From positions 7,541,306-7,605,305 of the forward strand of contig NC_033640.1 in assembly GCF_001540865.1 (NCBI RefSeq): a stretch of DNA of 64,000 nt. Reading direction: 5' to 3'. This stretch comes from Ananas comosus. Taxonomy: Eukaryota; Streptophyta; Magnoliopsida; Poales; Bromeliaceae. This document shows, piece after piece, positions 21,561-33,311 of this stretch. The position numbers and the translations under genes are program-made. The notes beneath the pieces were generated by a model. The model saw only the letters and a list, made by a program, of their open reading frames with translations. It was not told the DNA's origin and searched no databases. The first letter of the stretch is position 1. Each line of letters starts with the position of its first letter.

Positions 21561-24500
21561 TTAGTTCTTCATCTTATAATCAGGTGGCTTGTACTCGGGA
21601 ACATCCCGAAGGCCGAGCTTGGATAGTGCCATGCAGTAAGAGTCCCAGTCCGTCCTTCGAAGATACTTGAGAAGCTTCTTCCTCCTCTGGACCATTTCTT
21701 GTAGTCCTTTTCTCGAATGCTTGTCCTGAATAGCAATATAATTATCGCACAGGGTCAATGGGGAAAGTAGTCATAAGGGCTAGAGAGATGTGAAGATGGA
21801 AATGACAAAAGGGCCCGCTGTTCACCTTCTTATGTAGAAGGGTGGACAAATGCTTGATCTTGGTCGTGAGTTGCGCCACTGCAAAAACAAAGAACAGCAT
21901 AGGACACTCTAGTTAAACATGTCAACTAGGTGATTAATTACCTAGATTTCATAATTCTAAACGAAATAGTAATCGCTTAGGCTTGGCATCCTAAACAGAT
22001 GGAGAGCAACAAGAAATTTAAGTGAGCACCGGACCCTGCACAAAAACAATATACAGAAGAAAAGATCCTTCTACAATAATCATATTACACATGAGTATGA
22101 TGGTATCACAGTTCGAACAACAGCTTACATTGCCTAATAACCACTCACTAGGAATTTGTATTTCACCAAACTAAATCAATCATGATTGTGCATCAAACCT
22201 TATAATCAGCTCGTAGCATTTTACACATCCACTTATGGTGTACAAAATTTCACGTGTCATTAGTGAGAAGACCGAAAATTTCACACCCGAATAAAATATA
22301 GAAAAGGAATTATATTAATGTTTTACCTGTTCATTTGTGACTAACAAATTATTTTCTGTTATTCAAGTCAACGTTACATTCAACAAGTTGGACATTTTGC
22401 CCTTGATATCTTTCATTTTATCCATGTATTAAGTTACAAATAATGATTGTAGGGGGAAAAAAAAGAAAAAAGACATCCTTATACAAGGGGCATAATGAAA
22501 TTCAACTTGGCCGAGTAAAGCAACCTATTTAATCTATATGACCATCAAGTATGATTACAAGCTCCAAACAATGTTGAGAGTGAGCATACCATCCAGGAAG
22601 CAACTCCAAGTCCCAACGGTTAGTAATAAGCTCAAGTGAAGAAGAACGCATATTTCAGTAAAAGCTTAGATAGTTTAAATAGCATCACTTGTAATCAACT
22701 ATAATGGGTTCAAGGAGCGAGACAACATTCTGAAACAATTATGAAAATACCTAGTCACTGACATCCTTTTCTTTTCTTTCTTTTTTTTTGTTTCAGGTTT
22801 GCCAGGTCATGATCGGTGGTTCAATCATTAATCCAACTTTGGTTTATATGACATTGTTACCAGATAATATATCGGCACGAAGGCATCAAGCTTTTTTCCC
22901 TGATTTCGCCTCAGAGTACTAGTAGAGCAGGATTGATTTCCACCACTTGTCAGGACATTGTCAATTCCTTTGAGTTTGAGTTCCATTCTTGCAAATGTAC
23001 TTCCATGCAACTCATAGTACTAAATTAATTATCTAGAATTAAATTTTATAATATCTTAGATTATTTTCTCCACATAAATGATGATAAGCTAAGATTTTTG
23101 TCATATATAGTAACCATATTTAACATCTCATATAAACGAGCATATCAAGCAAGCCCTTCTTGAGCCACTTCTCAAGCCAAACGGGAGCTGTTCATGAGCA
23201 ATGAGTTCGTTTGACAGTCCTACACATAGGCTATGAATGTGTCCACCAGAATTTCTAGCTGGATCTGAGTCTATAACTACCAAGTACCAACCAAGCCTCA
23301 TAGTTTTACTTTCATTGAATGAACAGATAATTTTTTTTTTTTTATTTAAACCTCAAATTAGTTTATGTAGTTGTAATTCATTAATTACTTTAAGGTTTAT
23401 ACTGATAGTTGTTTCTAAAGTGGTCTTTCATCATATATCCAGCATGCTTTCACTATCCTATTATAGTGTTAACAGCATCCACTCCCTTCCTTATTATCCC
23501 TAGACGTTTTTTTTTTTTCCCTTTTGTTTGTACCATTAGCACGGCCCAAACCAGTTCTGAAATCCTAAAAACCAAATGGTTTTGTACTTCCCTATTTGAC
23601 AAACTATGTCTCCACTGAACAGGCAACCATAAAAAATACCTAGGATCTAAGTCTTACCTTTGCTAGCCATTGTCACTATAGGACCTGAGAATGGCATGGT
23701 AGTTAGAACCAACCTGATGCAATATAGCTAGGAATATGACGCCTTCCAATCATACTCTACTAAAAAGAGTGAATAGTAAGTTTTGGGTCTCCTTTTTTCT
23801 CCTGGCATGCTCTCTGCTCCCGAAATACACCTAGAATCAAGATAGTCCCGATCCCTTATCTCAAAATGACAGAATACAGCCTAATATTCTGAGCCAAAAT
23901 CGGCGGCCTATAGGTTCCGTCAGTCCAATTTTCCATTTCATTATGTTTCCATGGAAATCTTACTTCTAATTGGGATAGCCTATTTTTGCCATCTCATGGA
24001 AATCTTACTTGCAATTGGGATAAATCTCTCTCATATATAATTAAGGAAATTAAGAAGAAGAAACAATCTCTTCTCTTGTGCCTCAAATTACTAAGATCAT
24101 GAGCAATGCCTTTCTATTTCCAAGGAGTAAGGCTTTATGTACCCCAAAAGGTCTCTCAAAATGCTATTGATGAGTCAACATTATACACACATAAGATAAT
24201 GATTGGTTTAACTTTTAGAAAAGGTGCCTTGCATGTTATGTGACTCATATCTAAAATTTAAAAAGCTAAATCAATCACTAACTGTCATGTGTACAATACT
24301 GACTCATTAATAACATTATGAGAAATCTTTTAGGATGACATGGAGCATTACTCATGATATACACTTATAATTTAAATACAGTTGTTAACAAGTGGCAAAG
24401 TCTATATAGATGGGAAAAGTCATAGCATGCACCTATACATCTGTACGCTCATGCACCACTTATCTAGTAGCAAGCCATGCTATCTCATTTTGCAAACTTT

Positions 24501-27500
24501 ACATAATTCATTATCCAATAAAAGTATTATTCTTATTCTTTATTCTTAATATTGGATGGTGGATAAAAAGTGTGGAAGGCTAATGAACCAGCTACTCCTG
24601 CACCACATGCTAGAAAATATCTCTACTGGTGGACGGGAGAAAGTATTACCTACACCTAGTGCACGAGTACAACTAGAATCACAACCTACCAACCATGCAA
24701 ACCACCTCACACTGTAACCCTCACCATCTAAATCACATTTGAACTCATTTTGATTTTCAAATCAAAAGTTCTCATTCATTACCTGGGGCATTCAATACAC
24801 CTAGTGAACCGCAACCTACCAACCATCCATCCCATCCAATTTTGTAATTCCAACTATCCAAATCATCATTGAACTCACTTTGCTTTTAGATTAGAAAAGC
24901 TGTCAATGATTGGATAATGTGGATAGACTTACTATATAATATGAAATGAATAGATGGGAGGGTGCGATGCACCGGATATAAGAATGCACAAATCACAGCA
25001 ATTAATTACTCCCATCTATGTTAAATATTAGCACTGCAAAGACGTCAAAATCTAGATCTTAATTTTTTTTTTTTCTAAATATTAAGATTCATTGATCTAA
25101 ACAGCATTAAAAGTCATCTGAATGCACAAACCTGTGATTAATTACTCTCATGTATGTTAAACATTAGCACTGCTAAGGCGTCAAAATCTAGATCTAAACT
25201 TTCATTTAAATTAAGATTCATTGATCTAAAAAGCATTAAAAGTCATCTCTATAATTAAACTTTTACTATTAAGAGTATCAACTTTATCCTGTTAACTTCA
25301 AAGAGGGCCTATGTGACACATCAACCCTACACTACTCAATCTTAGCGTCTATCTAGATGCATGAAGTCTCGTTCAAAGTATTTCACTCAAGAAGAACGCA
25401 ATCGTTAACAAACAAGAAGTATTATTAGATGCTTACAATGGCGTATTATATTCGACCTCCCATTCATTTTCTTGGAACAAGATGAATCAGAATCACTTCA
25501 TGAGTGAAATACATTATTCCAAGAAATAACTATTGTCAAGACCTTGTAAGAGACAATAAGCAAACTCTTAGATGACAATCACAAAAGAAAATCCTCATAA
25601 TGCACAAATTAGCACTGGATAACTGTTCCGGCATCCAAACAAGCCCTATTAGAACTTGAATCATCAAATGTAGTATTAAATTGTAAATCTTTCCATCAGG
25701 AACCAGCCGTTCACAATAAGTGGGTTTAAAGCCTCAAATCAATAATTTGAGTGGAAAGTTTATTTGAGTTTTATTGCCTGTTAAGAAACAAAACCAAGGA
25801 CGATTGTATAAAGCTTGATTTCCTTTGAATTGATTTCTGAGTGAATAAAGTTCTTCAAACCGCAAAAATCCCAGCACAAAAATTAAAGACCTAGTAAAAG
25901 TGCTACATGACCCTAATTCTTCAACTTCACAGGCATGATTCATTACTGTCACTACAACCACTATTCTCACTGGTGGACCTGTGGCGCCCCACTTCCCAGG
26001 AGATCACCCATTCTAAAACTACTCTAACCCTAGCACGCTTAACCCTCTTAACCTCTTGGGTCTAGCCACCGCCCAAAATATTATAGCCGAAATAAGAGAT
26101 TTAGTCGTATCATACCTTATATATAGGATTATTCTAAATCCTAGGAGAGTTACATTTCTCCCATTTTTAAACCTTGACGTCCTCGCTAGACTCAAGCATA
26201 CTCACAAGCATCAGGAGATGTCAAAGTCATCTCGCTAGCCTTAGCCGACCTTTGGAAAATCGCGCTCTGTCCGCTATATGACCCTAGCTCAACCGAGACT
26301 CATCTCACAGATCACGCTGGTGATTGGGTCTGATACCAACTATAACACCCCGCTTCCCAGAGGGTCACCCGTCCTAGAACTACTCTAGCCTTAACAAGCT
26401 TAACCCTCTTAACCTCTTAGACGTAGCCACCGCTCAAAATGCTATAGGTGAGTTTAAGAGGTTTAGTTCTATTATACCTTATATATGCAGGGCTATTCTA
26501 AATCCTGGAAGTGTCACATTGGACCACACCAAAACAACTTGGTTACCACCAACACAAGATATTGCCGGGTAAGGATTTAAGCGCCCATCGGCACGGGTCG
26601 TATCTACCATATTGTATCGTGCCAACAAAACATCGCACGATACAGCCCCCGTGCCGATGGCAAAACTCAAAACCCTCTTTACTTTCAATTAATAAGTAAT
26701 TTCCTCAATAATGTTCAAAAGATTTGATAATGATACATAATAAGCAATTAGAATATTTTGTTACTAAAGAAAATAAATATTTTATGTCATTATGTGTCAG
26801 CACATATATATTTTTTGTGACCAACACGCATTAGCATGACCCGACACGCACCGTGCTAGCAAATTTTCAATACAACCCTACACCACAGCACTTAAATCCT
26901 CCTACTGGGCATCACAATGTCGCCACTAGTAAACGAAGGGCAACAACCATCATCATCACTACGCCACTAGTAAACCAAGGGCAACAACCATCATCATTAC
27001 TACTAACAGAGCCACTGATTAACACTACCACAACCATTTAAATCATCTAATTTTAACTACATTTCAAAAAGGTCAATTAAAACCTTTATCCAATAAAATC
27101 CAAAAACACTATAACTATCTAAATCGTCAATTAAGTTAATTGTATTCAGACTTTGCTTTAATCCAAATGCAAAAAGTCTCTCAATAAGCCCTAATTAGTG
27201 TGCCCCAAATCTCCAATAAATCTCCTACAATATGTGAATAAGAGAAAACAGATGAAGAAAAAGACTAAGCTGATTCACCTGAAACCACGAAAAGAAAAGA
27301 AAAAAAGGCAATTCAAGATGAGTTATCACTTAAAACACAAATTGGCCACTAGACCCAATGATGACTCAGTTACAAACCAGTTTCAAGTCAAAATAAAGAA
27401 GATTTTGAAGCAATGAAACCCTATTGATTATCATATCATTAGGATTGACTGAAAACACGTGAGCAATCAAAGGACACTACACGGGAACGGTACCAGACAG

Positions 27501-29431
27501 TTGGTTAAATAAACCTAGTTACACTAAAGTGACCTGGGAAGTTTCTTTTCTAAAATGTGAAGGTCAAAAATTTGTCTATCCTTATATACTCTATATAAGT
27601 TAACTACTGAACTTTCCAATTATTGATTGGTTCCCATCTCTCTTGTTCATGTAGTTTGTACAAAAAGAAGTGACTTTCCTTTGCTAACAAGCCTCACCAT
27701 TTTTGTGACGCAAATGGTACCATTGTATATGTCAAAGCATATATCCATAATAAAAGCCACATTTTGATGCAATCTAAATTCTTGAATTTGATATTTATAC
27801 AACCACCCAAAAACTAGAAGTAAATTCTTTTTGGCACAATAGTAAAGCCCATAGATAAAATTAGTCTAGGACTCTACAATCTCAATTTGTTACTTCCTAA
27901 TGCTTGGCTAGCATAAAACTCTGACCGAGTCCATGAATTTTGGATTGGCACTAAGTCTTTGTTGTCTCACTAAATAATATATAACATTCACTTATATCTA
28001 CAACTATAAAAATAGAAACAATTAAGCGATAATTTGAAAAGCAAGAAGCATGATTTGTATGACAAACGGAAGTTCTGATTTGTTCGTTACCTTGAACTCG
28101 TGCGGAACCACAATCTGACTCTGACATTTTAAACTCATCTCTGACCCTCTTGAGCTCCAATTTCAACTTCTCTGCTGAGGACATGTGATCCGGATGGAAG
28201 TACTACAGAAAACAGGGTCTACTTTCACATCTTCAAGCCACGAAAAAGCACGAGAAGCATCAAGCCCACTACCCTAATCAACATACCAACTCCTTACCCT
28301 TTCTAATAAGTGCTCCTGAGGTGGTTTCAGCATGAATGTTGGCGTCACCTGCCCACCAATGCCAATGTTCGCCAAGATCGATAACCTCTGCACTGCTTGA
28401 ATCATAAAAACCATCAGATAAATACCAAATTCCATAACAACCATAAAAGCTGAACATGATTAACCGTATTCGAAGGCTTACTATTGGCTTTTTTATTTGC
28501 ATCAGCTTCTTTAAGCCGCACAAGGCTCTCCCTGAGGTCTCTGAAGGATACACCTCCCAGCTTCGACTCCGTCTCCTTCTCCTCCAACTCCCTGAGTTTC
28601 GCGAGCCTCTCATTAAGCTCGTTCAAAGAGAACCAGTTCGCTCCACCCTTCGCCGCCTCCTCGGGCCGAAGCCGCCTGAGCTTCTCCCCAAGCTCATCGC
28701 AGGTATACATCTTCACAAACTCCGTCTTCAGCGCCTTCGTCTCTCCCTCCCCGTCCCCCTTCCTCTCCCTCAGCTCCTTCCCGAAGATCGAGTCCGGGAG
28801 CGTCCCCCCAGCGCCGATCAGCGTCGAATCCTTCTCCGACTCCGCCGTCCGCTTCCGCAGGCTCTCCTGCAGGGCGCGGAGGCCGGAGAGCCCGTCCGAA
28901 GGGGCGGGGCGGAACTGGCGGAGGCTCTCACGGATGGAGTCTAAGGAGAGGTTATCACCTCCGGAGGCCTTGTCGGCGGCGCCGCGGCCGGGGGGGCGGT
29001 TGAGGACGTTGTTCTTGAAGAGCTCCTGGAAGGAGATGGCGGAGGAGGAAGGGGGGCGATCGGAGGCGGCGGGGGAGGAGCGGAGGCGGAAGCTGGCGAG
29101 GTGCTTGCGGATCTCGTCGAGGGAGGCGGCGGGGGTTTGGGAGGAGGAGGGGGAGGAAGAGGGAGGGGGAGGAGGGGGTTGGGGGGATCGCGGCGGGGGC
29201 GGGAGGAGGGGATTTGAGGCGCTCCTTGATGTCGCTGAAGTAGGAGGCGAACGAAGGAGGAGAAGAGGGGGGAGAAGGGGAAGAGTCGGTGGAAGAATCG
29301 CCATTGGAGGACGGGGGAAGAGGAGGAGGAGACGACGCGGAGGAAGAGGAAGAGGAAGAGGAGGAGAAGCGATGGAGGGAGCGGAGAGAAGAGGGAGGGG
29401 GTTGGGGACGAAGCTTGAGGCGGAGAGCCAT
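21561..29431 (-). CDS. Organellar ribosomal protein uS15, N-terminally extended
   Basis: Five exons: 29431-28482, 28392-28298, 28202-28091, 21878-21826 and 21725-21561. The product binds 16S-type rRNA in the small subunit of the mitochondrial (less likely plastid) ribosome. The C-terminal S15 domain is clear: PPQEHLLERYFHPDHMSSAEK, SESDCGSARVQVAQLTTKIKHL, HKKDKHSRKGLQEMVQRRKKL, LKYLRRTDWDSY and a PEYKPPDYK tail, as in plant S15/NS1 proteins. ATG 29431 has the context GCCATGG and starts an Arg/Ser-rich presequence. Exon 1 is 950 nt but the later exons need 949 (mod 3). The frame giving FASYFSDIKERLK must shift by one base, near C/G runs at 29120-29225, to reach SLDEIRKHL; with the shift corrected the protein has 457 residues. 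The downstream frame alone has its first ATG at 29304. The middle carries repeated helix motifs. Intron 3 is 6.2 kb and full of repeats. Confidence 0.88.
24983..25243. repeat. Tandem duplication inside intron 3 of uS15
   Basis: A unit of about 130 bp occurs twice (24983-25118, 25119-25243). Both copies carry 'gaatgcacaaa', 'tatgttaaa', 'attagcactgc', 'gcgtcaaaatctagatct' or a close variant, 'agattcattgatctaaa' and 'agcattaaaagtcatct'. Another imperfect duplication lies just before it (24650-24960, 'caacctaccaaccat'). Confidence 0.75.
25979..26519 (-). mobile_element. TRIM retrotransposon, family A, complete
   Basis: Identical 5-bp duplications tggac flank it (25974-25978, 26520-26524). On the minus strand the 5' LTR (26519-26340) is followed by a primer site complementary to initiator Met tRNA (tggtatcaga, 26338-26328), a short internal region, a purine tract (aaaaatgggagaa, 26168-26156) and the 3' LTR (26155-25979). 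The LTRs are about 178 bp and the whole is 541 bp with no coding capacity, the definition of a terminal-repeat retrotransposon in miniature. It lies in intron 3 of uS15. Confidence 0.88.
26570..26900 (-). mobile_element. hAT-type MITE, second copy
   Basis: Starts 'taaggatttaagcgccc' and ends 'cagcacttaaatcct', mirrored. On the minus strand it aligns with the element at 48827-49167 (for example 'taatgacat', 'aaatattctaa', 'gcacgggg', 'cccgtgccgatgg'). The 8-bp duplication seen at the other copy is not preserved here. It lies in intron 3 of uS15. Confidence 0.7.
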
Positions 29432-29448
29432 GGCAATGGCAATGGGGA

Positions 29449-29473
29449 TTAGGGTTTTGAGAACTAGGGTTTT
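29449..29473 (-). promoter_or_regulatory. Two telo-boxes upstream of uS15
   Basis: On the minus strand two AAACCCTA motifs lie within 45 bp upstream of ATG 29431. Telo-boxes are common in promoters and leaders of plant ribosomal-protein and translation genes, where they support expression in dividing cells. This fits the uS15 assignment. Confidence 0.6.
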
Positions 29474-29599
29474 CGGGTAGTGTCGGGTTTCCGGCTGAAC
29501 GCAGTGAGAAGACCGGTTTGGGAGAGAACGGGCGCAATCATATTACGGAGGCTATAAACTACACTTTTTTTGCTTCACCAATTATAAATTTTCTAATAT

Positions 29600-30319
29600 T
29601 TTAGTTATCAAATTTTAATTTATTATTTTAAATTATTTCATATTTAATTTATTTTACTAAATATTAGCTAAAATGTTTTTAGTAAAATCAAGATATATTC
29701 GTCATAAATTTTCATTTTCATTTTTTTTGAATATTTTGGCGGCATATTTGTGTAGCTAAAATGTTCCAAAATGCATTTTATGTGGCCGCATATGCATTGC
29801 AGTGCTCAATATGCATCATATATTACTTGTATTGTATGAAAGACTGGCAAGTTATATATGCGTTTCATTTTTTATTATGCAGTTAGGATATGCTATTTAT
29901 ATTTTATATGATTGATTTATGAGTCAGATTTTATATATCAAGTTAGGTTTTAAATTAATTTTTTAAAGTAAACACAAATTTAATCTTGTCTTATCTTCGT
30001 CGATCTCCCCTCCCCCTTCCCCCTTCCCCTGTTCTCTCTCTCCTCCTTTCGAGAAGAAGTAAAAGTAGTGGCAAACAGTAATTCGAGTAGTAAGTGCAGA
30101 GTCGAGTCAAACGCCCAGATACGAGCAATGAGAGCAGAGATCGAGCCATCCCACACTCCCTTTCTTTTTTATGTGTGGTACTTAGATCGAGTCAACCCCC
30201 CTCCACCTCATTTGTGTGTGCGCACGCGCATGGTGTTCTCCCTAAACTATATAGGTTATTTTGAAATGGACCCTCAACGGTCAACATTAATATTTGTGAT
30301 TAATTTGTTCTAGCTTTTT
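29600..30319. other. Intergenic DNA, no gene seen
   Basis: AT-rich until 29990, then a pyrimidine-rich patch (30001-30060) and a short mixed stretch. No supported exon. Confidence 0.4.
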
Positions 30320-31097
30320 TGGGAAATAATTTCAATGCAACTCTCTGTGAATATATTAAATAGTAAATGTGTTACTACAAAGTTTAAGTTATTATATTTA
30401 TCCCTAAAAAAGTGCTAATATTTTCAAATATATCTCTATTATTAGTGTTTGCTGGATAAACTTAGTTATAAGTAGAAAAACTTAATCTTGTTTAGTAAAA
30501 AAAGTAAATTGATCTTTTTATCCCACTTATATTATAATCCTATTAACTAACTAATGGGCTTTGCCTTTAATTGAAAATAAACGACCATTGTTGCTTTGGA
30601 GAAAAGCGTCCGTGTCCTCCCACGAAGCCGATGAAGTAACAAAGTCAGAGATTGAATGTCAAGAAGTAGAGGAGAGAAAAAGATTGAAAAACATAGTTGC
30701 TGATGTTTGATAGAGGAAAAGAATGAAAAGGTAAAGTTAGAAATGGGTAAAGGAGAAAAGGAGTGAGAGAAAATGTGAAGAAAAGTTTGCAATAATGATG
30801 TATTGAGTGAGTTTTAATAGAGGAAGAAGATGACCGTTGAAGGGTTCTCAGAGGATCTTTTTGGACATATCTAAACATTGGGTCGTTTTAGAATTTAGAT
30901 AGACATTTATTATGGCAAAATTGACGTTTTACTTATCTTTACCAAAAAATAAACAATAAACTAATAGTGACAAACGAGAAGGACAAAAATAAAACATCAC
31001 TATATTTTTGAAGAGATAAATTTGATAATTTAAACTTTATAGAAATATATTTGCTATTTGACACATTTATAGGGAGCCCTTTGAAATTATTCTTTTA
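30320..31097. mobile_element. MULE-like element with long inverted ends
   Basis: Left 'gaaataatttcaatgc' mirrors right 'ctttgaaattattc'. Inner blocks mirror too ('aaatagtaaatgtg' with 'cacatttat', 'aagtttaagttattatat' with 'ataatttaaacttta'). The arms are about 100 bp and the interior has no convincing coding frame. No target duplication was resolved. Confidence 0.55.
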
Positions 31098-31309
31098 AAA
31101 AAATATATATTTTAGTTTGTTAAAGACTTCATAATTTTTTATATTTATTTATTGGATTAATTTTTTAGTGCTCTTTTGTACCCCTAATTATATAGATATT
31201 TCGAAAATATTGTCAATATCAAAAACACCCTTTTAATTTTATGAAACTATTCAAATTGCCCTTATTAATATACTTTATTTAAAATTTGGTCATTTATCGT
31301 TTCGCCCAT

Positions 31310-31485
31310 TGAGCATTTTAGGATTTGGAGTTTAGGATCATAGAGTTTAGGGTCTAGGATGGTTTTAACATTTTAGGATTTTAGGGTTTTATGGTTTAGG
31401 ATTTTTAGGGTTTAGTTTGCATGGTTCTTTAGAGTTTTATATGATTTTTAGTGTTTTAGGTTTTTTAAGAGTTTTAGGGTTTAGG
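31310..31485 (+). repeat. Degenerate TTTAGGG-like repeat
   Basis: Many imperfect units such as tttagggt, tttaggat and ttttaggg occur in one orientation over about 170 bp. They resemble a decayed plant telomere-type repeat, but low-complexity drift could produce the same. Confidence 0.4.
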
Positions 31486-31631
31486 AGCACGAGGATGGAA
31501 ATATAATTGTCGAGTGCACATAAATTATTTTCATTAATCTTTCATGGTAGCCAAAATGTTACCTATAATTAGCTTAAAAAAGGACAAATTAGTTATTTTA
31601 TATTTTAATTCAAGTAAAATTTTCTAGGGGA

Positions 31632-32155
31632 CTGTGCTCCTCGCTTCCCAGGGGGTCATCCATCCCAAAACTACTCTAATCCTACCACACTTTACTTTTT
31701 TAACCTCTTGAGCCTGGTCACCACTCAAAAATGCTATAATCGGTTAGGAGGTTTAGTTTTATTATATGCTATACATAGGACTATTTCTCCTTTAAACACT
31801 GACGTCCTTGTCAGGCTCAAGTACACTCACAAGTAAGTATTAAGCAATGTGGCACTCGTCTTGCTAGCTTTGTCGCTCAGACCCTGGCTTAACCTGTTAT
31901 TTCCAGACCCTGATTTTAGCTTATCATTCAGACACCGGCTCAGCCGAGACTTATCTCACAATTTCGATTGGTGATTGGCTCTGATACCGAATGCTCCGCT
32001 TCCCAAAGAGTCACCAATTCTAGAACTATTCAAGTTCTAGCACACTTAACCCTTTTATTTTTTGGTCTAACTATCGACCAAAACACTATAGCCGGATCAA
32101 GTTGTTTAGTCTTATTGTATCCTATATATTTACTATTCAAATCTTGGATATAACA
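31632..32155 (-). mobile_element. TRIM retrotransposon, family A, diverged
   Basis: Same plan as 25979-26519. The outer copies share 'gcttccca', 'actactcta', 'cctcttgag' and 'gctataatcgg'-type text, and a Met-tRNA primer-site complement (ggctctgatacc) is at 31977-31988. The LTRs are more diverged and the flanking duplication is imperfect (gggac/aggac), so this insertion is older. Confidence 0.7.
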
Positions 32156-32277
32156 AGGACGTTGGCAGAGAGGGTGTTTATGATACAATTTATGGATTTT
32201 GAGGGGTAATGCCAATATTGTCAACTTTGAAGTTTAAAGGTTTGAAGGGCGAAACTGCCCCTTAATTATTTTGTTAA

Positions 32278-33311
32278 GGGTTATTTGCATACACGTCCCT
32301 GCAAACATAGTGAATTACAGAAATATCCCTGCAAAATAAAAATTTCATAAGTTGTCCCTGCAAAAGTCTTAAGTTATGCAGATATGTCCCTACCGTTAAG
32401 GTCTGTTAAAAAAATTTTGTTAACCACAGTTAAAAACTTAACCATGGTTAATTAATAACGTAAATTGACGGTTTTACCCTTCTTCCTCTTCCTCCTCTTC
32501 CTCTTCCATCTTCTTCCTCGCCGGCGGCGGAGGCGGCGGCGGCAGCGGCGGCGATGGCGACGGCGACTGCAAACCCCCTCCCTCTTCCTCTTCCTCTTCC
32601 CTCTTCCTCTCCCTCTTCCTCTTCCCCCTTCTTCTTCCTCTCCTTCTTCCTCTTCCCTTTTCTTCGTCGCCGGCGAGGGAGAAGATGCGGCGGCGACGAA
32701 CCCTCTTCCTCTTCCTCTTCCCTCTTCTTCTCCCTCTTCCTCTCCTTCTTTCTCTTCCCTCTTCTTCGTCGCCGGCGAGGGAGGAGATGCGGCGGCGGCG
32801 GCGGTGAAAGCAAACCCTCTCCCTCTTCCTCTTCCTCTTCCCTCTTCTTCTCCCTCTTCCTCTCCTTCTTCCTCTTCCCTCTTCTTCGTCGCCGGCGAGG
32901 GAGGAGATGCGGCGGCGGCGGTGAAGGCAAACCCTCTCCCTCTTCCTCTTCCTCTTCCCTCTTCTTCTCCCTCTTCCTCTCCTTCTTCCTCTCCTTCTTT
33001 CTCTTCCCTCTTCTTCGTCGCCGGCGAACCCAACCCTGCGCCGTCGCCGCCGCCGCTGTCCACTCCGGTGGCCCAAAGAGGGAGAGAAAGGGAAGGGAAA
33101 GAGAAATATTTTGGAGGGATATATTTGTGAGGGTAAAAAAGTCATTTCACAAGAAAACTGTTAAAAAATTAACAGTTTTCTAACAGATTTCAACCAGATG
33201 GACATATCTGCATAATTTAGGACTTTTGTAGGGACAACTTATGAAATTTCTGTTTTGCAGGGATATTTCTGTAATTCACTATGTTTGCAGGGACGTGTAT
33301 GCAAATAACTT
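32278..33311. mobile_element. MULE with GC-rich minisatellite payload
   Basis: The inverted ends are over 120 bp and very alike: left 'gttatttgcatacacgtccc' and right 'gggacgtgtatgcaaataac', continuing with 'tgcaaacatagtgaattaca'. Flanking 9-mers ttttgttaa and ttttgttta differ at one base. The interior (32460-33080) is quite different: four units of about 102-129 bp that each begin 'cttcgtcgccggcga' (32662, 32764, 32884, 33013), joined by CTCTTCCTC tracts. The long open frames here on both strands are by-products of the trinucleotide repeats and encode only Arg/Glu or Ser/Pro runs. Confidence 0.75.

Noticed and set aside
29305..29442. Start of the uninterrupted uS15 frame at 29442
   Set aside because: The codon is TTG. 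The first ATG in that frame is 29304, inside the presequence of the other frame.
28484..29452. 322-codon frame on the plus strand
   Set aside because: It is antisense to exon 1 of uS15; the minus strand carries the S15-linked frame and splice sites.
32448..33183. Long overlapping frames (about 160-223 codons) on both strands
   Set aside because: They arise from CTC/TTC/GGC repeats inside a MULE, encode only Arg/Glu or Ser/Pro runs, and are open on both strands at once, so they are not genes.
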